In this document: piece by piece, positions 27,914 through 37,909 of the stretch
Position numbering within the stretch: position 1 is the first letter of the stretch
How the letters are laid out: each line of letters starts with the position of its first letter
Origin: Lentilactobacillus kisonensis DSM 19906 = JCM 15041
GTDB taxonomy: Bacteria; Bacillota; Bacilli; Lactobacillales; Lactobacillaceae
Direction: 5' to 3'
Assembly: GCF_001434135.1 (NCBI RefSeq)
Contig: NZ_AZEB01000017.1
Coordinates: 1 to 62,831 of the forward strand
DNA: 62,831 bases
Program-made: the position numbers and the translations under genes
Notes under the pieces: generated by a model
Databases searched by the model: none
What the model was told of the DNA's origin: nothing
Seen by the model: only the letters and a program-made list of their open reading frames with translations

Positions 27914-29128
27914 TTACTTATTATCAATGGCAGCAATACCAGGAAGGGTTTTACCTTCAAGATATTGAAGTGAAGCACCACCACCGGTTGAAATATGAGT
28001 TAACTTTTCAGAAACTCCTAATTGTTTAACGGCAGCAGTTGAATCACCACCACCAACAATGGTCGTTGCGTCAGAGAGTGTCCCTAAGAACTTACCAACG
28101 TTTAAAGTTCCCTGTGCATAATTAGGCATTTCAAAGACACCCATTGGGCCATTCCAAACAACCGTCTTGGCATCCTTTAAGACATCTTCAAATTCTTGAA
28201 CTGACTTAGGACCAATATCCAAAGCCATCCAACCATCATCGATGTCGCCTTCAACAACCTTGTGTTCAGCATCATTGCTGTAACTTTTAGCAACGATATT
28301 ATCTGAAGGCAAAACGATCTTGTCGCCACCCTTTTCAAGGATACTCTTAGCAACATCAACCTTGTCTTTTTCAACAAGTGAATCGCCAATCTTAATCCCC
28401 TTGGCAGCATAGAACGTGTAAGTCATCCCACCGCCGATAATAATTTTGTCAGCTTTTTCAAGTAAGTTGTCAATGACACCAATTTTATCAGAAACCTTGG
28501 CACCACCTAAGATGGCAACGAAAGGCCGCTTTGGATTGTTAACAGCTTCGCCCAAGAATTGGATTTCTTTTTCCATCAAGAAGCCAGCGGCAACTGGCTT
28601 CCCTGCTTGATGCATCGCTTCAGCAATTCCAACGTTAGAAGCGTGTGAACGATGGGCCGTTCCAAACGCATCATTGATGAATTCATCAGCTAATGATGCC
28701 CAGTATTCCCCTAATTTAGGATCGTTACCGGATTCGCGCTTAACATATTCACCATTAACGACATCTTCATAACGTGTGTTTTCAAACAATAGAACACTAC
28801 CATCGTCCATCTTGGCAATGGCATCTTCTAATTGTTGACCTTCTGTAACCGGAACAAAGATGACCGGCTTGTTCAATAGGTTAGATAACCGTTCTGCGAC
28901 TGGACGAAGAGAAAGTCCCTTCTTGTCGTCTTCTTTCTTAACTCGGCCCAAATGCGAGCAAAGAATGGCCTTACCCTTGTGGTCCAAGACATACTTAATA
29001 GTTGGTAATGCTGCTTGAATTCGGTTGTCATCACCAATAACGCCATCCTTAATTGGGACGTTAAAGTCAACCCGCATCAATACTTTCTTTCTTTCAAGAT
29101 CCAAATCAGAAACTGTTAATTTTGCCAA
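27914..29128 (-). CDS. pgk: Phosphoglycerate kinase
   Basis: Substrate-level ATP formation from 1,3-bisphosphoglycerate. Motifs: [69 protein letters not shown] and the C-terminal [13 protein letters not shown] with [10 protein letters not shown]. The 404-residue length is slightly longer than Bacillus Pgk, as in lactobacilli. It follows gap by 104 bases with a hairpin between. Confidence 0.98.
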   Translation of the reverse strand: MAKLTVSDLDLERKKVLMRVDFNVPIKDGVIGDDNRIQAALPTIKYVLDHKGKAILCSHLGRVKKEDDKKGLSLRPVAERLSNLLNKPVIFVPVTEGQQLEDAIAKMDDGSVLLFENTRYEDVVNGEYVKRESGNDPKLGEYWASLADEFINDAFGTAHRSHASNVGIAEAMHQAGKPVAAGFLMEKEIQFLGEAVNNPKRPFVAILGGAKVSDKIGVIDNLLEKADKIIIGGGMTYTFYAAKGIKIGDSLVEKDKVDVAKSILEKGGDKIVLPSDNIVAKSYSNDAEHKVVEGDIDDGWMALDIGPKSVQEFEDVLKDAKTVVWNGPMGVFEMPNYAQGTLNVGKFLGTLSDATTIVGGGDSTAAVKQLGVSEKLTHISTGGGASLQYLEGKTLPGIAAIDNK

Positions 29129-29190
29129 TTTAGAAACCTCCTACACACAGAAAATCTGTGGTTTTAGAATAAATACTTTAGATAACAAAA

Positions 29191-29214
29191 GACGGAGAAG
29201 AACCCCTCCTCCGC
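29191..29214 (-). other. Hairpin between gap and pgk
   Basis: GGCGGAG pairs with CTCCGTC on the minus strand (one G-T), followed by TTTTGTT. It could be a partial terminator or an mRNA processing/stability element that lets gap be made at higher level than pgk. A smaller CACAGA/TCTGTG hairpin lies just before the pgk binding site. Confidence 0.55.
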
Positions 29215-29232
29215 CAATTGCAAAACTTATTA

Positions 29233-30243
29233 TTAAAGTGAAGCAAACTTCAACAAGGTACGAACCATGTTGCAAGTGAAGCCCCATTCGTTATCATACC
29301 AAGCAACGGTCTTAACAAGTTGGTTGTCACCAGCAGTTGTTACTTCGGTTTGAGTTGGGTCAAATACTGAACCATGATCGTCGTCAATGATATCTGATGA
29401 AACAATTTCATCAGCATTGTAACCAAATGCAGGGTTGTCAGTTGTGTGCTTCTTCATTGCTTCGTTAACTTCATCAGCAGTAACTTTCTTATCAAGAACA
29501 GTTACCAATTCAGTTAATGAACCATCGATAACGGCAACACGTTGTGCATGTCCCATAACTTTACCGTCAAGATCAGGAATAACTAAACCAATTGCTTTAG
29601 CAGCACCAGATGAATGAGGAATCGTATTAGCACTAGCAGTACGGTTATTACGACGCTTCTTAGTCTTAGGGCCATCAAGAATTTGTTGTGATGCAGTGAA
29701 TGCATGAACAGTAGTCATTGTACCAACTTTAACACCGAATTCTTTGTTCATAAAGTAAAGCATAGGTGCTAAACAGTTAGTGGTACATGAACCAGCTGAA
29801 ACGATAACATCGTTTGCATTAAGGACATCCAAGTTAACACCTGGAACAACGGTCTTAATAGGACCAGCAGGAGCTGAAATCAAGACACGCTTTGCGCCAG
29901 CTTTGATATGAGCTTGTGATTTTTCTTCTGAAGTGTAAAAACCAGTACATTCAAGAACGTAATCAACGCCATCATTAGGAACCCACTTGAGGTTAGCTGC
30001 ATCTTTTTCAGCATATACAGGGATTTCTTTACCGTCAACGACGATACCCTTATCAGTTGCTGAAACTTCACCGGGGAAACGACCATGAGTTGTATCATAC
30101 TTCAATAAGTATGCCAACATTGATGGTGTCGTTAAATCATTAATAGCAACAACTTCAATTTCGCTGCTGTGTAATTCATGAATCCGTTTGAATGCCAAAC
30201 GACCAATTCGGCCAAAACCATTAATACCAATCTTTACAGTCAT
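29233..30243 (-). CDS. gap: Glyceraldehyde-3-phosphate dehydrogenase (glycolytic, NAD-dependent type)
   Basis: Oxidises glyceraldehyde-3-phosphate to 1,3-bisphosphoglycerate. N-terminal Rossmann [16 protein letters not shown], catalytic [13 protein letters not shown] with Cys, [15 protein letters not shown]-type region and the C-terminal [13 protein letters not shown]. 336 residues. Strong AAGGAGG binding site. The repressor gene cggR, often directly upstream, is absent; the next upstream gene is a divergent tRNA. A good promoter and a cre-like site are upstream. Confidence 0.98.
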   Translation of the reverse strand: MTVKIGINGFGRIGRLAFKRIHELHSSEIEVVAINDLTTPSMLAYLLKYDTTHGRFPGEVSATDKGIVVDGKEIPVYAEKDAANLKWVPNDGVDYVLECTGFYTSEEKSQAHIKAGAKRVLISAPAGPIKTVVPGVNLDVLNANDVIVSAGSCTTNCLAPMLYFMNKEFGVKVGTMTTVHAFTASQQILDGPKTKKRRNNRTASANTIPHSSGAAKAIGLVIPDLDGKVMGHAQRVAVIDGSLTELVTVLDKKVTADEVNEAMKKHTTDNPAFGYNADEIVSSDIIDDDHGSVFDPTQTEVTTAGDNQLVKTVAWYDNEWGFTCNMVRTLLKFASL

Positions 30244-30391
30244 ACTAAGTTTTCCTCCTTTAGGAAATCAAGAAAATATTGTTAGATAGTACGAACACAA
30301 TCGTACCACTAAATGAAAACAAAGTCAGCACCCTTGTGAAATAGAATTCAAAGCAGTGCATCGAGTAACCAGAATTTATTACCCAAATTTG

Positions 30392-30419
30392 AGTATAGCA
30401 GACCATGTAATAAATGCAA
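30392..30419 (-). promoter_or_regulatory. gap promoter, TTGCAT-16-TATACT with extended -10
   Basis: Minus strand TTGCAT (30414-30419), 16-base spacer ending TGC, TATACT (30392-30397). It leaves a leader of about 140 bases before gap. Confidence 0.65.
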
Positions 30420-30432
30420 TGGATTGTGGATT

Positions 30433-30446
30433 AGTAAACGTTTCCA
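30433..30446 (-). promoter_or_regulatory. cre-like site upstream of gap
   Basis: TGGAAACGTTTACT on the minus strand matches TGNAARCGNWWNCA at 13 of 14 positions. It lies 14 bases upstream of the -35 box, a position from which CcpA usually activates (inference). Confidence 0.5.
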
Positions 30447-30466
30447 GAAATAATTTTTTATTGTTC

Positions 30467-30495
30467 TTGAAAAATGTGCGATTTTTTTGTATATT
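30467..30495 (+). promoter_or_regulatory. tRNA-Arg promoter, TTGAAA-17-TATATT
   Basis: TTGAAA (30467-30472) and TATATT (30490-30495) are 17 bases apart and end 13 bases before the tRNA. Confidence 0.7.
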
Positions 30496-30508
30496 AGTAT
30501 AGTAAGTT

Positions 30509-30580
30509 GCGCTCGTAGTGTAATGGATCGCACGTAAGATTCCGGTTCTTGAAATGAGGGTTCGATTCCCCCCGAGCGCA
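30509..30580 (+). tRNA. tRNA-Arg (CCG anticodon)
   Basis: Full cloverleaf of 72 bases: acceptor GCGCTCG pairs with CGAGCGC, D-arm GTGT/GCAC, anticodon stem TAAGA/TCTTG with loop TTCCGGT giving anticodon CCG, T-loop TTCGATT with one A-C mismatch in the T-stem (GAGGG/CCCCC), discriminator A. CCA is not encoded. Confidence 0.93.
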
Positions 30581-30604
30581 TTTAATAATTTCACAAATCA
30601 TTTT

Positions 30605-30632
30605 AAAGCCTATTGTTGTGGGCTTTTTTATT
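30605..30632 (+). terminator. Terminator after tRNA-Arg
   Basis: AAAGCC and GGGCTTT arms with a nine-base loop followed by TTTTATTTTTT, 24 bases after the tRNA. Confidence 0.8.
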
Positions 30633-30707
30633 TTTTCAAATTTGATAAAAGCCTATATTTTTCATGCCTTTCATGTAACTTTTCTGTAAGTCACTCATTT
30701 TAAGCCG

Positions 30708-31151
30708 TCATTTTTTCTTCATGTAGCGAATTGGAAAGTTATTACCCTGCTCGTCTAATTCCGTTCTCTTATAAACCTCAAAGCCCATGTGCTCATAGAA
30801 TCCTTGAGCAAGTGGGTTTTGTTCGTTCACACTGAGTTTGTTAACCGAATACTTGTTAATTCCGTATGTCAATAATTGCTTTCCTAATCCCTTACCCCTG
30901 CATTCATTCGATATAAATAACATCTCAAGTGTTTGATCAGTAATCCCCATGAACCCAACGGGATAATTATTCTCATTCGCTATCAAAACTAAATGTTGAA
31001 CATGCTGAATTGCTGTTGGAATGTAAGTCTTAATATTTTGGATCTCGTCATCAGTTAAAAATAAATGCGTCCCCTTAACGGAACTCTCCCAAACCGCTAA
31101 TAAGCTTCGGATTAATTTAGGACTAATTTCATTTACTTCTACTATTTTCAT
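30708..31151 (-). CDS. GNAT family N-acetyltransferase
   Basis: 147-residue acetyltransferase of unknown substrate. Typical elements: LVLIANENNYPVGFMGI strands, LEMLFISNECRGKGLGKQLL with the R-G-x-G-x-G/L acetyl-CoA loop, and NEQNPLAQGFYEHMGFEVY with the C-terminal Tyr and Gly-Phe. It resembles PhnO/YjaB-like small acetyltransferases in which Ser/Thr and HLFLTDDEI occur near the N-terminus. It stands alone. Confidence 0.88.
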   Translation of the reverse strand: MKIVEVNEISPKLIRSLLAVWESSVKGTHLFLTDDEIQNIKTYIPTAIQHVQHLVLIANENNYPVGFMGITDQTLEMLFISNECRGKGLGKQLLTYGINKYSVNKLSVNEQNPLAQGFYEHMGFEVYKRTELDEQGNNFPIRYMKKK

Positions 31152-31484
31152 ATTATTTTCTCGCTTTCATATATTAACGCTATCTTTCATAAGATTAACT
31201 ATTTAAGATGATTAATCCAATTGATATCCTTTGGGGTGCCAGACCAATCCTGTCTACGAATGACCAGTATTCTCTGTTGGCAAATAAAAAGCTCGGTAAT
31301 TTAATACCAAGCCAAAAACAAAGAAGAACACTGGCGTACATCTATATATTATTGGATTGGGTATCATCCAGCGATACCGTTTTATGAACCCAAGAGTGCA
31401 TAATAACAAGTTGACTCGAAGACCGTTAGCGATTTTAACTGCTTTAAACATTATTCACAATTTGAACTTTGCCACTCACAAAAG
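31152..31484. other. Intergenic region without a supported gene
   Basis: 333 bases between the acetyltransferase and dioxygenase genes. A 65-codon open frame on the minus strand has no ribosome binding site and no recognisable family. I see no clear repeat, terminator or regulatory site. Confidence 0.5.
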
Positions 31485-32396
31485 CTAATCATCTTTGTCG
31501 TGAAAGTCAACCCCTTGTTCATCATAATACGTCAGAATTTCCTCTCGCTTATTTTCAAACTGTGGGGGTAACCCCAGACCATTGCCTAATTTCAATATCG
31601 GTTCATCAAGACTAAATCCTGGCGAGGTCGTTGCAATCTCAATTCGATTATCACCTGGATCCCTCACATAAATACTTTTGAACCAACCACGGTCAGCGTA
31701 CTCCTCAGTATTCAAGTTAAGCTTTTTAGCTCGTTCCCAGTATTGAAGCAGTTTTTCTTTACTAGGCGCAGCCAAAGCGAAATGGTCAATGCTTCCCCGT
31801 CCAAATCGTGTTCGTTGCGTTGGGTCCTTTGATTGAAACAGCTCAATTGACTGGCCGTTATCCAGAGAAACGGTGTTTTGATTACTTGGAATTCCAAGCC
31901 AATCGTGAAAAAAGCGGGCAGTTGCTTCTGGATCAGGTACATGAAGTTCCGTTCCCAATAACCGGGTGATTTGATTTGCTGCTGGAACATCATTATCAGC
32001 AACAATTCTCGTATCCGTTAACAATTCATTGGTTGTAACAAGTTTAATTTTAACTTGATCTGGATCATCAAATTCAATGCCGTTATCGATGTTATTGGTC
32101 TCATATCCTAAATTAGTCAGTCGTTGCTTCCAGAAATCCAAGCTTCCCAGCGGAATCGCTAATTTAATTGAATTGAAATAATGGTTTCCATCAGTTCGAT
32201 GACCAAGCAACGGCAATACAAAGAAAGTAACAACCGTACCAGGAGTTCCTAGATAATCGCCATAAAACAAGTGCCGAATTTTGATATTTTCCTGGTTTAC
32301 CGTATTTTTGATTAATCGCATCCCCAGAACTCGGGTATAAAAATGAACGTTTTGCTTGGCATTTCTGGTTAATAACGATATATGATGTGTTTGCAT
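31485..32396 (-). CDS. Ring-cleaving dioxygenase, VOC/glyoxalase superfamily (MhqO-like)
   Basis: Metal-dependent enzyme with two tandem vicinal-oxygen-chelate modules, like MhqO/YkcA that protect against quinones. The first module begins HHISLLTRNAKQNVHFYTRVLGMRLIKNTVN (His ligand), the second LLGTELHVPDPEATARFFHDWLG and RGSIDHFALAAPS, with the Glu ligand late in DPGDNRIEIATTSPGF. The substrate is not evident. An open frame runs back to 32525, but those 43 codons translate the structured repeat. The true start is the ATG at 32396 after GGGAGG. Confidence 0.9.
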   Translation of the reverse strand: MQTHHISLLTRNAKQNVHFYTRVLGMRLIKNTVNQENIKIRHLFYGDYLGTPGTVVTFFVLPLLGHRTDGNHYFNSIKLAIPLGSLDFWKQRLTNLGYETNNIDNGIEFDDPDQVKIKLVTTNELLTDTRIVADNDVPAANQITRLLGTELHVPDPEATARFFHDWLGIPSNQNTVSLDNGQSIELFQSKDPTQRTRFGRGSIDHFALAAPSKEKLLQYWERAKKLNLNTEEYADRGWFKSIYVRDPGDNRIEIATTSPGFSLDEPILKLGNGLGLPPQFENKREEILTYYDEQGVDFHDKDD

Positions 32397-32413
32397 ATCA
32401 AAGCCTCCCTGGT

Positions 32414-32538
32414 AAAGTGAGCGGAGCCAGACGCTTAGAAACCGGAGAGTGAGACTCCTCTGAAGGAAATTTTCGGTTCTGGAATTTTTCTCAAAGGTGC
32501 TTACACGCAGGCTTCGGTCTGGCATAGCTATCCTAAAA
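32414..32538 (+). repeat. Structured repeat, copy 2
   Basis: Family unit whose left end AAAGTGAGCGGAG abuts the binding site of the dioxygenase gene. Outer stem CCAGAC/GTCTGG is a compensated change relative to GCAAAGC/GCTTTGC in other copies. The top stem pairs with loop CGGTTCT and two mismatches. Confidence 0.8.
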
Positions 32539-32645
32539 CAAGCGAGCGAAACAAATCAGTTAGGGATCTGTGTGGCTATCCTCATAAAATGAACGGAGAT
32601 GGGTACTTATACGGAAGCTTCCGCCTGGCGTAACTGTCCTAAATT
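32539..32645 (+). repeat. Two internally deleted repeat remnants
   Basis: Each joins the start of the unit (GCGAGCGAAACAAATCAG..., TGAACGGAGA...) directly to a late part (...GTGGCTATCCT, ...GCCTGGCGTAACTGTCCTAAA). The central hairpin is missing from both. They follow copy 2 head to tail. Confidence 0.6.
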
Positions 32646-32757
32646 CCCTCTTTAAAAGTATACCATCAATGAATCCGTTTTCATTAATAAAAGCATTTGC
32701 GGAATTGAGAATCTAACTAATATTGCCACTAAGTTATCACTGAAAATGAGCAAAACA

Positions 32758-32774
32758 TTTGACCTTTTTTGACC
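32758..32774 (+). promoter_or_regulatory. CtsR operator of clpP
   Basis: TTTGACCTTTTTTGACC is the exact inverse of GGTCAAANANGGTCAAA, the CtsR heat-shock repressor box. It overlaps the -35 region of the clpP promoter. The ctsR gene is not in the window. Confidence 0.9.
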
Positions 32775-32787
32775 AATACACTAAACT
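32759..32787 (+). promoter_or_regulatory. clpP promoter, TTGACC-17-TAAACT
   Basis: TTGACC (32759-32764) and TAAACT (32782-32787) are 17 bases apart; an alternative pairs TTGACC at 32769 with TATCAT at 32790. Both are covered by the CtsR box. Confidence 0.55.
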
Positions 32788-32845
32788 GTTATCATGAAGT
32801 TGGCAAAAGCCATCTTTCATAAAACCTATCAAGGAGGCATTCTCA

Positions 32846-33439
32846 ATGAATTTAGTGCCAACTGTTATTGAACAATCCGCTAATGGCGAAAGAGCTTATG
32901 ACATTTATTCACGTCTGTTAAAAGACCGCATCATCATGTTATCTGGCCCAATCGAAGATGATATGGCGAATGCGATTATTGCTCAATTGTTATTCCTGGA
33001 TGCGCAAGACTCTGAAAAAGATATTTACCTTTACATCAACTCACCTGGTGGCGTTATTACCTCAGGGATGGCAATTTACGATACAATGAACTTTGTCAAG
33101 GCTGATGTTCAAACCATCGTAATGGGCATGGCTGCTTCGATGGCTTCTGTTTTAGCATCTTCTGGTGCTAAGGGCAAACGATTTGCATTACCACACGCCC
33201 AGGTCTTGATTCACCAACCATCTGGTGGTGCTCAAGGACAACAAACCGAAATTGAAATTGCTGCTGAAGAAATTCTCAAAGCTCGTAAGATGATTAATAA
33301 CCTCTTAGCTGAGAATTCTGGTCAACCAATTGAGAAGATCAACAAGGATACTGAACGTGATAATTATCTCACTGCTCAAGAAGCCGTTGATTATGGATTG
33401 TTGGATGGCATCATGACTAACAGTTCCGAGAAACAGTAA
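32846..33439 (+). CDS. clpP: ATP-dependent Clp protease proteolytic subunit
   Basis: Barrel-forming serine peptidase that degrades misfolded and regulatory proteins with Clp ATPases. The 197-residue product begins [20 protein letters not shown]. The catalytic Ser is in [19 protein letters not shown], His in [16 protein letters not shown], Asp in [30 protein letters not shown] binding site. The CtsR box shows heat-stress control. Monocistronic, closed by a terminator. Confidence 0.99.
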   Translation: MNLVPTVIEQSANGERAYDIYSRLLKDRIIMLSGPIEDDMANAIIAQLLFLDAQDSEKDIYLYINSPGGVITSGMAIYDTMNFVKADVQTIVMGMAASMASVLASSGAKGKRFALPHAQVLIHQPSGGAQGQQTEIEIAAEEILKARKMINNLLAENSGQPIEKINKDTERDNYLTAQEAVDYGLLDGIMTNSSEKQ

Positions 33440-33523
33440 CCAAAGATCATTTTAAATTAGCCGATCATTAACCTAATCTTTTTTAGATTTAGAAAGTAAT
33501 TGGTTTAATTTTAGAATTTAACA

Positions 33524-33565
33524 AAAATAGCAATCATTCTTATTTTAGGGTGATTGCTATTTTTT
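33524..33565 (+). terminator. Terminator of clpP
   Basis: AAAATAGCAATCA and TGATTGCTATTTTTT arms with a 14-base loop, 85 bases past the stop codon. Confidence 0.85.
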
Positions 33566-33733
33566 GTTAATCTGAATCCTAACCACTCGGATGATACATA
33601 TGAATCAATTGCTTAACCACGGTGATCGGACTAAAATAACCATGAGAGCTGATAGTGATTAACAAAACATTGTCAACTAGATGAAAGTAAAACAATGATT
33701 TCAGAAATAATTATCGAATCGAGGCATTTAATT

Positions 33734-34804
33734 ATGAAATCTCAAGAAACAATTGATCCAGTTACCTCTGAAACAATCCCTACTAAAATGAAAGCCTGGG
33801 AAATTATCAAACCCGGATCAATCAATTCAGAAACCTCCCCACTTCGATTTACCACCAAACCGGTACCAACTCCTAATCGCGGCGAAGTCCTCGTAAAAGT
33901 AATCACCTGTGGGGTTTGCCATACTGACTTACACGTTACCGAGGGTGATTTACCAGTTCACAAAGAAGACCTGACCCCCGGTCACGAGATTGTTGGTCGT
34001 GTGGTTAAAAACGGGCCAGAAACAAGCCGGTTTAAATTAGGTGACCGAATCGGCATCCCTTGGCTACGCTGGACTTGTGGTGTTTGTGAATATTGTCGGG
34101 CTGGCCGAGAAAATCTGTGTCCCAACTCACGCTATACCGGTTGGGATCACGATGGTGGTTACGCAGAATACACAACCGTTCCGGAAGGATTTGCTTATCG
34201 AATTCCCGCCCGTTTTGATTCAGCAACGGCTGCACCACTTCTCTGTGCGGGTATCATTGGCTATCGGGCGTTCGAACGAGCCAACGTTCCCGCCGGTGGC
34301 CGCTTAGGACTTTATGGTTTCGGTGGCTCCGCTCATCTCACCGCTCAAATTGCGATGAAGCAAGGTATTGAAGTCCATGTTCTCACTCGTGGTAAGGATG
34401 CCCGAAAATTTGCTTTACAACTTGGCGCGGCATCTGCTAGGGGTGCCTATGATTTGCCACCCGTTAAATTGGATTCAGCCATCAACTATACGCCGGTTGG
34501 AGACATTGTTCCCAAGGCCCTCGAAGCACTTAAGCCTGGTGGGACTTTGGCAATGGCGGGGATCCACTCGACGGATATCCCACAGTTATCCTATCCAGAA
34601 CATATTTTCCACGAAAAGAATCTTACCAGTGTTGAAAGTAACACTCGACGAGATGGTGAAGCCTTCTTAACGTTAGCGGATCGCCTGGATATTATTCATC
34701 CAGAGATTACTGAGTATCCACTTGCTAAAGCTGATGACGCCCTTCGTTACTTGTCACACGGTGACATTAAAGGTGCCTGTGTGCTTAGAGTAAGTGAGGG
34801 TTAA
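33734..34804 (+). CDS. Zinc-dependent alcohol dehydrogenase, AdhP-like
   Basis: Medium-chain alcohol dehydrogenase. Catalytic-zinc ligands in [19 protein letters not shown] and GHEIVG; structural-zinc cysteines in [31 protein letters not shown]; and the Rossmann region [17 protein letters not shown]. The substrate-domain order is that of zinc alcohol dehydrogenases acting on small alcohols or aldehydes. A frame is open from 33695; GAGG sits before the ATG at 33734, though ATG at 33788 (MKAWEI) would match shorter homologues. The N-terminal extension of about 18 residues is unusual. The 33440-33694 gap otherwise holds only the clpP terminator. Confidence 0.93.
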   Translation: MKSQETIDPVTSETIPTKMKAWEIIKPGSINSETSPLRFTTKPVPTPNRGEVLVKVITCGVCHTDLHVTEGDLPVHKEDLTPGHEIVGRVVKNGPETSRFKLGDRIGIPWLRWTCGVCEYCRAGRENLCPNSRYTGWDHDGGYAEYTTVPEGFAYRIPARFDSATAAPLLCAGIIGYRAFERANVPAGGRLGLYGFGGSAHLTAQIAMKQGIEVHVLTRGKDARKFALQLGAASARGAYDLPPVKLDSAINYTPVGDIVPKALEALKPGGTLAMAGIHSTDIPQLSYPEHIFHEKNLTSVESNTRRDGEAFLTLADRLDIIHPEITEYPLAKADDALRYLSHGDIKGACVLRVSEG

Positions 34805-34826
34805 TAAAGTTTCAATTTAACACAAC

Positions 34827-34879
34827 AAATAGCACAATCATTCTGTTCGACTTAAACCTAGAATGATTGTGCTATTTTT
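34827..34879. terminator. Bidirectional terminator between adh and whiA
   Basis: AAATAGCACAATCATTCT pairs perfectly with AGAATGATTGTGCTATTT, followed by TT on + and preceded by A-rich sequence for the minus direction. It serves the convergent adh and whiA genes. Confidence 0.85.
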
Positions 34880-34921
34880 CTTTGTGATGACTTAAAACGA
34901 TGATTACTAATTACCAAATAC

Positions 34922-35869
34922 CTATGCAATTGTCTCATCTATACCCTGACCCAGTTTGCCAGCATATTCATTTATCTTTCTTAAACGGTGATTAACACCT
35001 GATTTTGAAATTGGTCCACCTTCAACCAGGTCACCTAATTCCTTTAAGCTTACTTCAGGATGTTTTAAGCGTGCCCGAGCAATCTGCCCCAATTTAGGCG
35101 GGAGTTTATTCAACCCAATGACGTTATCAATTAACTTAATGTTTTCAATCTGTTTACTGGCCGCGTTTGCAACCTTGTCAAGATTGGCATTCTCACAATT
35201 GACTAACCGATTGACAGAATTACGCATGTCGCGAACAATTCGAATGTCTTCAAACTTAAGCATCGAACTTGTCGCCCCGATTAATTGCAAAAAGTCAGCA
35301 ATCTTTTCAGCCTCTTTTAAATAGGTAATGTAGCCACTCCGTCGCTTAGTTGTCCGAGCTTTTAAATGATACTTATTCATCATTTCGGCAATCATTTCAT
35401 TGTGATTTTCGTAAAGTGAATAAACTTCTAAGTGGTATCGAGACGTTTCTGGATTATTCACTGAACCACTGGCCAAAAAGGCCCCTCGAAGATAGGACCG
35501 AATCTGGGCATCTTCTGTCAGCATTTTATTTGGGACACGCTCAACAATTTGGGCCCCATCGAAAATACCGAGATCATCTAGCAATAAACTCGCCTTATTT
35601 TCAACCCGTAAGATATACAAATTATTCTTCTTGAGCTTCATTTTTCGCCGGACGCTTAGTTCACCAGTAATGCCATAAAATTTTGAGAGTAATTTGTACA
35701 TCCGTCTTGCAATAGCCGGATTTTCAGAGGAAACGTTCAAAACAAAATGATGATTAGAAATTGTAAGGGAACCATTAATTCGAATCAGTGCCATTAACTC
35801 AGCCTTAGCATTATCACGATGCACAGTTAATGATGTAAGTTCTTTTTTGACTTCACTTGCATATGACAT
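34922..35869 (-). CDS. whiA: WhiA-family DNA-binding protein
   Basis: Sporulation-regulator WhiA homologue; in non-sporulating Firmicutes it affects division and chromosome segregation. The LAGLIDADG-like N-terminal part includes [25 protein letters not shown], and the C-terminal helix-turn-helix has [40 protein letters not shown]. 315 residues. Third gene of rapZ-yvcK-whiA, 18 bases after yvcK. Confidence 0.97.
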   Translation of the reverse strand: MSYASEVKKELTSLTVHRDNAKAELMALIRINGSLTISNHHFVLNVSSENPAIARRMYKLLSKFYGITGELSVRRKMKLKKNNLYILRVENKASLLLDDLGIFDGAQIVERVPNKMLTEDAQIRSYLRGAFLASGSVNNPETSRYHLEVYSLYENHNEMIAEMMNKYHLKARTTKRRSGYITYLKEAEKIADFLQLIGATSSMLKFEDIRIVRDMRNSVNRLVNCENANLDKVANAASKQIENIKLIDNVIGLNKLPPKLGQIARARLKHPEVSLKELGDLVEGGPISKSGVNHRLRKINEYAGKLGQGIDETIA

Positions 35870-35887
35870 TGGATACCCTCCCTTCCA

Positions 35888-36898
35888 TTAATTATTCTTG
35901 TGGTCATCTAACGAACGGCCAATCAAGTAAATAAGTTCATCCGCCACTTCTTGTCCATTATGAAACGCACCACGGTCCTTAAGTTCCAAAAAGTCCGCGG
36001 AAATAACCCGGCAGCCCATTGCCCGCAGGCCATCAAAATCATGCTTCACGGGCTGGGAAACCTCGTTCCACTTTTTATGATCGATATACTCAGCTGGTAC
36101 TTCTTTAACGTTAACTAAGACCGTGTTAATAAAGTTCATCCCTAAATGTTGGTTAAGAACCCGGACGTGATCAGCCTCGGTAAAGTTTTCAGTTTCCCCT
36201 TTTTGGGTCATAATATTACAAATATAAACAATATCAGCTTTGGTGCGTCTCAGGGCCTCACCGACGTTTTCAATCATCAAATTAGGCAAAATACTTGTAA
36301 ACAAGCTCCCAGGCCCTAAAACAATCTGATCAGCATTCATAATTGCATCAATTACTTGGTGAACCGCTTCGGGCTTGTGAGAATCATTATTAGCTTCAAC
36401 CCACACCCGCTTAATTAATTTACCAGCAGCGGTAATTTCAGATTCACCACTCAAATGAGAGCCGTCACTAAATTCAGCGTTTAGTTCCAACGGTTCATTA
36501 GCGGCTGGATAAATATGGCCATCTACCTGCATAATTTTACTGAGAATCTGAACCGAATCAAAGATACCACCCTTCATTTCGGATAACGCAGCAATAATCA
36601 AATTTCCAATCGCATGGCCTGCAAAAAATTTATCAGTACTATTAAATCGGTATTGAAATAAATCCAACTCTAATTTGGGTAAGTCTGATAACGCCACCAT
36701 CACGTTTCGAATATCACCAGGCGGGACAACGTTAATGTAGTTTCTTAAAATTCCAGATGACCCGCCATCATCGGCAACCGTCACAATCGCCGTGATGTCA
36801 ACGTGGCGGTTCTTCAAGTTTTTGAGGATAACCGGCAATCCAGTTCCCCCACCGATGACAACCACTCTAGGCTGGTGGCTATGAAGTGCGTCTATCAT
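35888..36898 (-). CDS. yvcK: YvcK/gluconeogenesis factor
   Basis: CofD-like protein needed for growth on gluconeogenic substrates and for wall morphogenesis; binds UDP-GlcNAc in relatives. Motifs: [62 protein letters not shown] and [16 protein letters not shown]. Its start overlaps the rapZ stop by four bases (ATGA). Confidence 0.96.
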   Translation of the reverse strand: MIDALHSHQPRVVVIGGGTGLPVILKNLKNRHVDITAIVTVADDGGSSGILRNYINVVPPGDIRNVMVALSDLPKLELDLFQYRFNSTDKFFAGHAIGNLIIAALSEMKGGIFDSVQILSKIMQVDGHIYPAANEPLELNAEFSDGSHLSGESEITAAGKLIKRVWVEANNDSHKPEAVHQVIDAIMNADQIVLGPGSLFTSILPNLMIENVGEALRRTKADIVYICNIMTQKGETENFTEADHVRVLNQHLGMNFINTVLVNVKEVPAEYIDHKKWNEVSQPVKHDFDGLRAMGCRVISADFLELKDRGAFHNGQEVADELIYLIGRSLDDHKNN

Positions 36899-37782
36899 GA
36901 GTTTTCCCCTTTCGTCGTATGTCGATCAATGTCTCGATGTGTGATATTAACCGGATAAGCCTTCTTAAGATCATTCCCAAGCTTTTCAGCAATCGCAACC
37001 GAACGATGTTGACCACCAGTACAGCCAATCGCAATCGTTAAGCTTGCCTTGCCTTCTTTAGAATAGGCTGGCAGCGTAAAGTTGAGCATGTCTAATAGCT
37101 TTGTATAGAATTCCTGGGCCCCTCTTGAATTCATCACATAAGCTTCAACTGGTTTATCCAACCCCGTTTTAAACCGCATACTGGCTTCATAATAGGGGTT
37201 TGGCAAAAAACGGACATCCATGACAATATCAGCGTCCAACGGTAGCCCATATTTAAAGCCAAACGACATCACTTCGACATGAAATGTGTGGGTTGCATCG
37301 ATCGACTCAAAGTTATGAAACACTTCCTCACGGAGCCGTCGGGGTGCCATATTGGTTGTATCAACAACCAAGTCCGCTGCGTTCTTCACGTTAGCCAATA
37401 ATTCACGCTCTTTTTTAATACCGTCAATGACTCGACCATTGCGGGCCAGCGGATGAGCACGACGAGTTTCTTTGTAGCGGGAGACTAACTTTCCATCTGA
37501 GGCATCCAAAAAAATAATGTCGACATTATTATCGTTATTGTGTTTTAAATCGCGAAACATATCAATGATCTCATCATAGAAAGCTTGTGAGCGTAAATCC
37601 ATGACAAGCGCAATTTTATTAATGTCGCGTTCCATTTTAATTAATTCTTTAAACTTAGGTAATAAGGTTGGTGGCATGTTATCAACGCAAAAATAGCCTA
37701 AATCCTCAAAGCTTTGCATAGCGACCGTTTTGCCCGCACCACTCATTCCCGTAATAATCACGAATTGGTTGTTGACAGCCAT
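36895..37782 (-). CDS. rapZ: RNase adapter protein RapZ (nucleotide-binding)
   Basis: P-loop protein; in E. coli its homologue directs decay of GlmZ RNA and thereby glmS expression, in Bacillus (YvcJ) it affects competence. Walker [15 protein letters not shown] near the N-terminus and the C-terminal [22 protein letters not shown] precedes the ATG at 37782 (295 residues); an upstream frame to 37824 is not conserved-looking. First gene of rapZ-yvcK-whiA. Confidence 0.96.
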   Translation of the reverse strand: MAVNNQFVIITGMSGAGKTVAMQSFEDLGYFCVDNMPPTLLPKFKELIKMERDINKIALVMDLRSQAFYDEIIDMFRDLKHNNDNNVDIIFLDASDGKLVSRYKETRRAHPLARNGRVIDGIKKERELLANVKNAADLVVDTTNMAPRRLREEVFHNFESIDATHTFHVEVMSFGFKYGLPLDADIVMDVRFLPNPYYEASMRFKTGLDKPVEAYVMNSRGAQEFYTKLLDMLNFTLPAYSKEGKASLTIAIGCTGGQHRSVAIAEKLGNDLKKAYPVNITHRDIDRHTTKGENS

Positions 37783-37867
37783 AGTAAGTTCCTTTCGTGT
37801 AACAAACTCATTAGAGTATAACATACCGGGCGTATCATTTTAAGTGAAAGATTGAATTATGCCAAAG

Positions 37868-37900
37868 AAGCAATCCTGTCGAAATGAAGGATTGCTTTTT
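37868..37900. terminator. Hairpin between uvrA and rapZ
   Basis: AAGCAATCCT and AGGATTGCTT arms. The T-run is on the + side (TTTTT); on the minus strand the tail CTTTGG is weak. It lies just past the uvrA stop and probably limits transcription into rapZ. Confidence 0.6.
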
Positions 37901-37909
37901 AGCGAAACT

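Noticed and set aside
31254-31451. 65-codon minus strand open frame
   Set aside because: Cys/Phe/Tyr-rich, no binding site, no recognisable domain; could be a gene remnant but nothing supports it.
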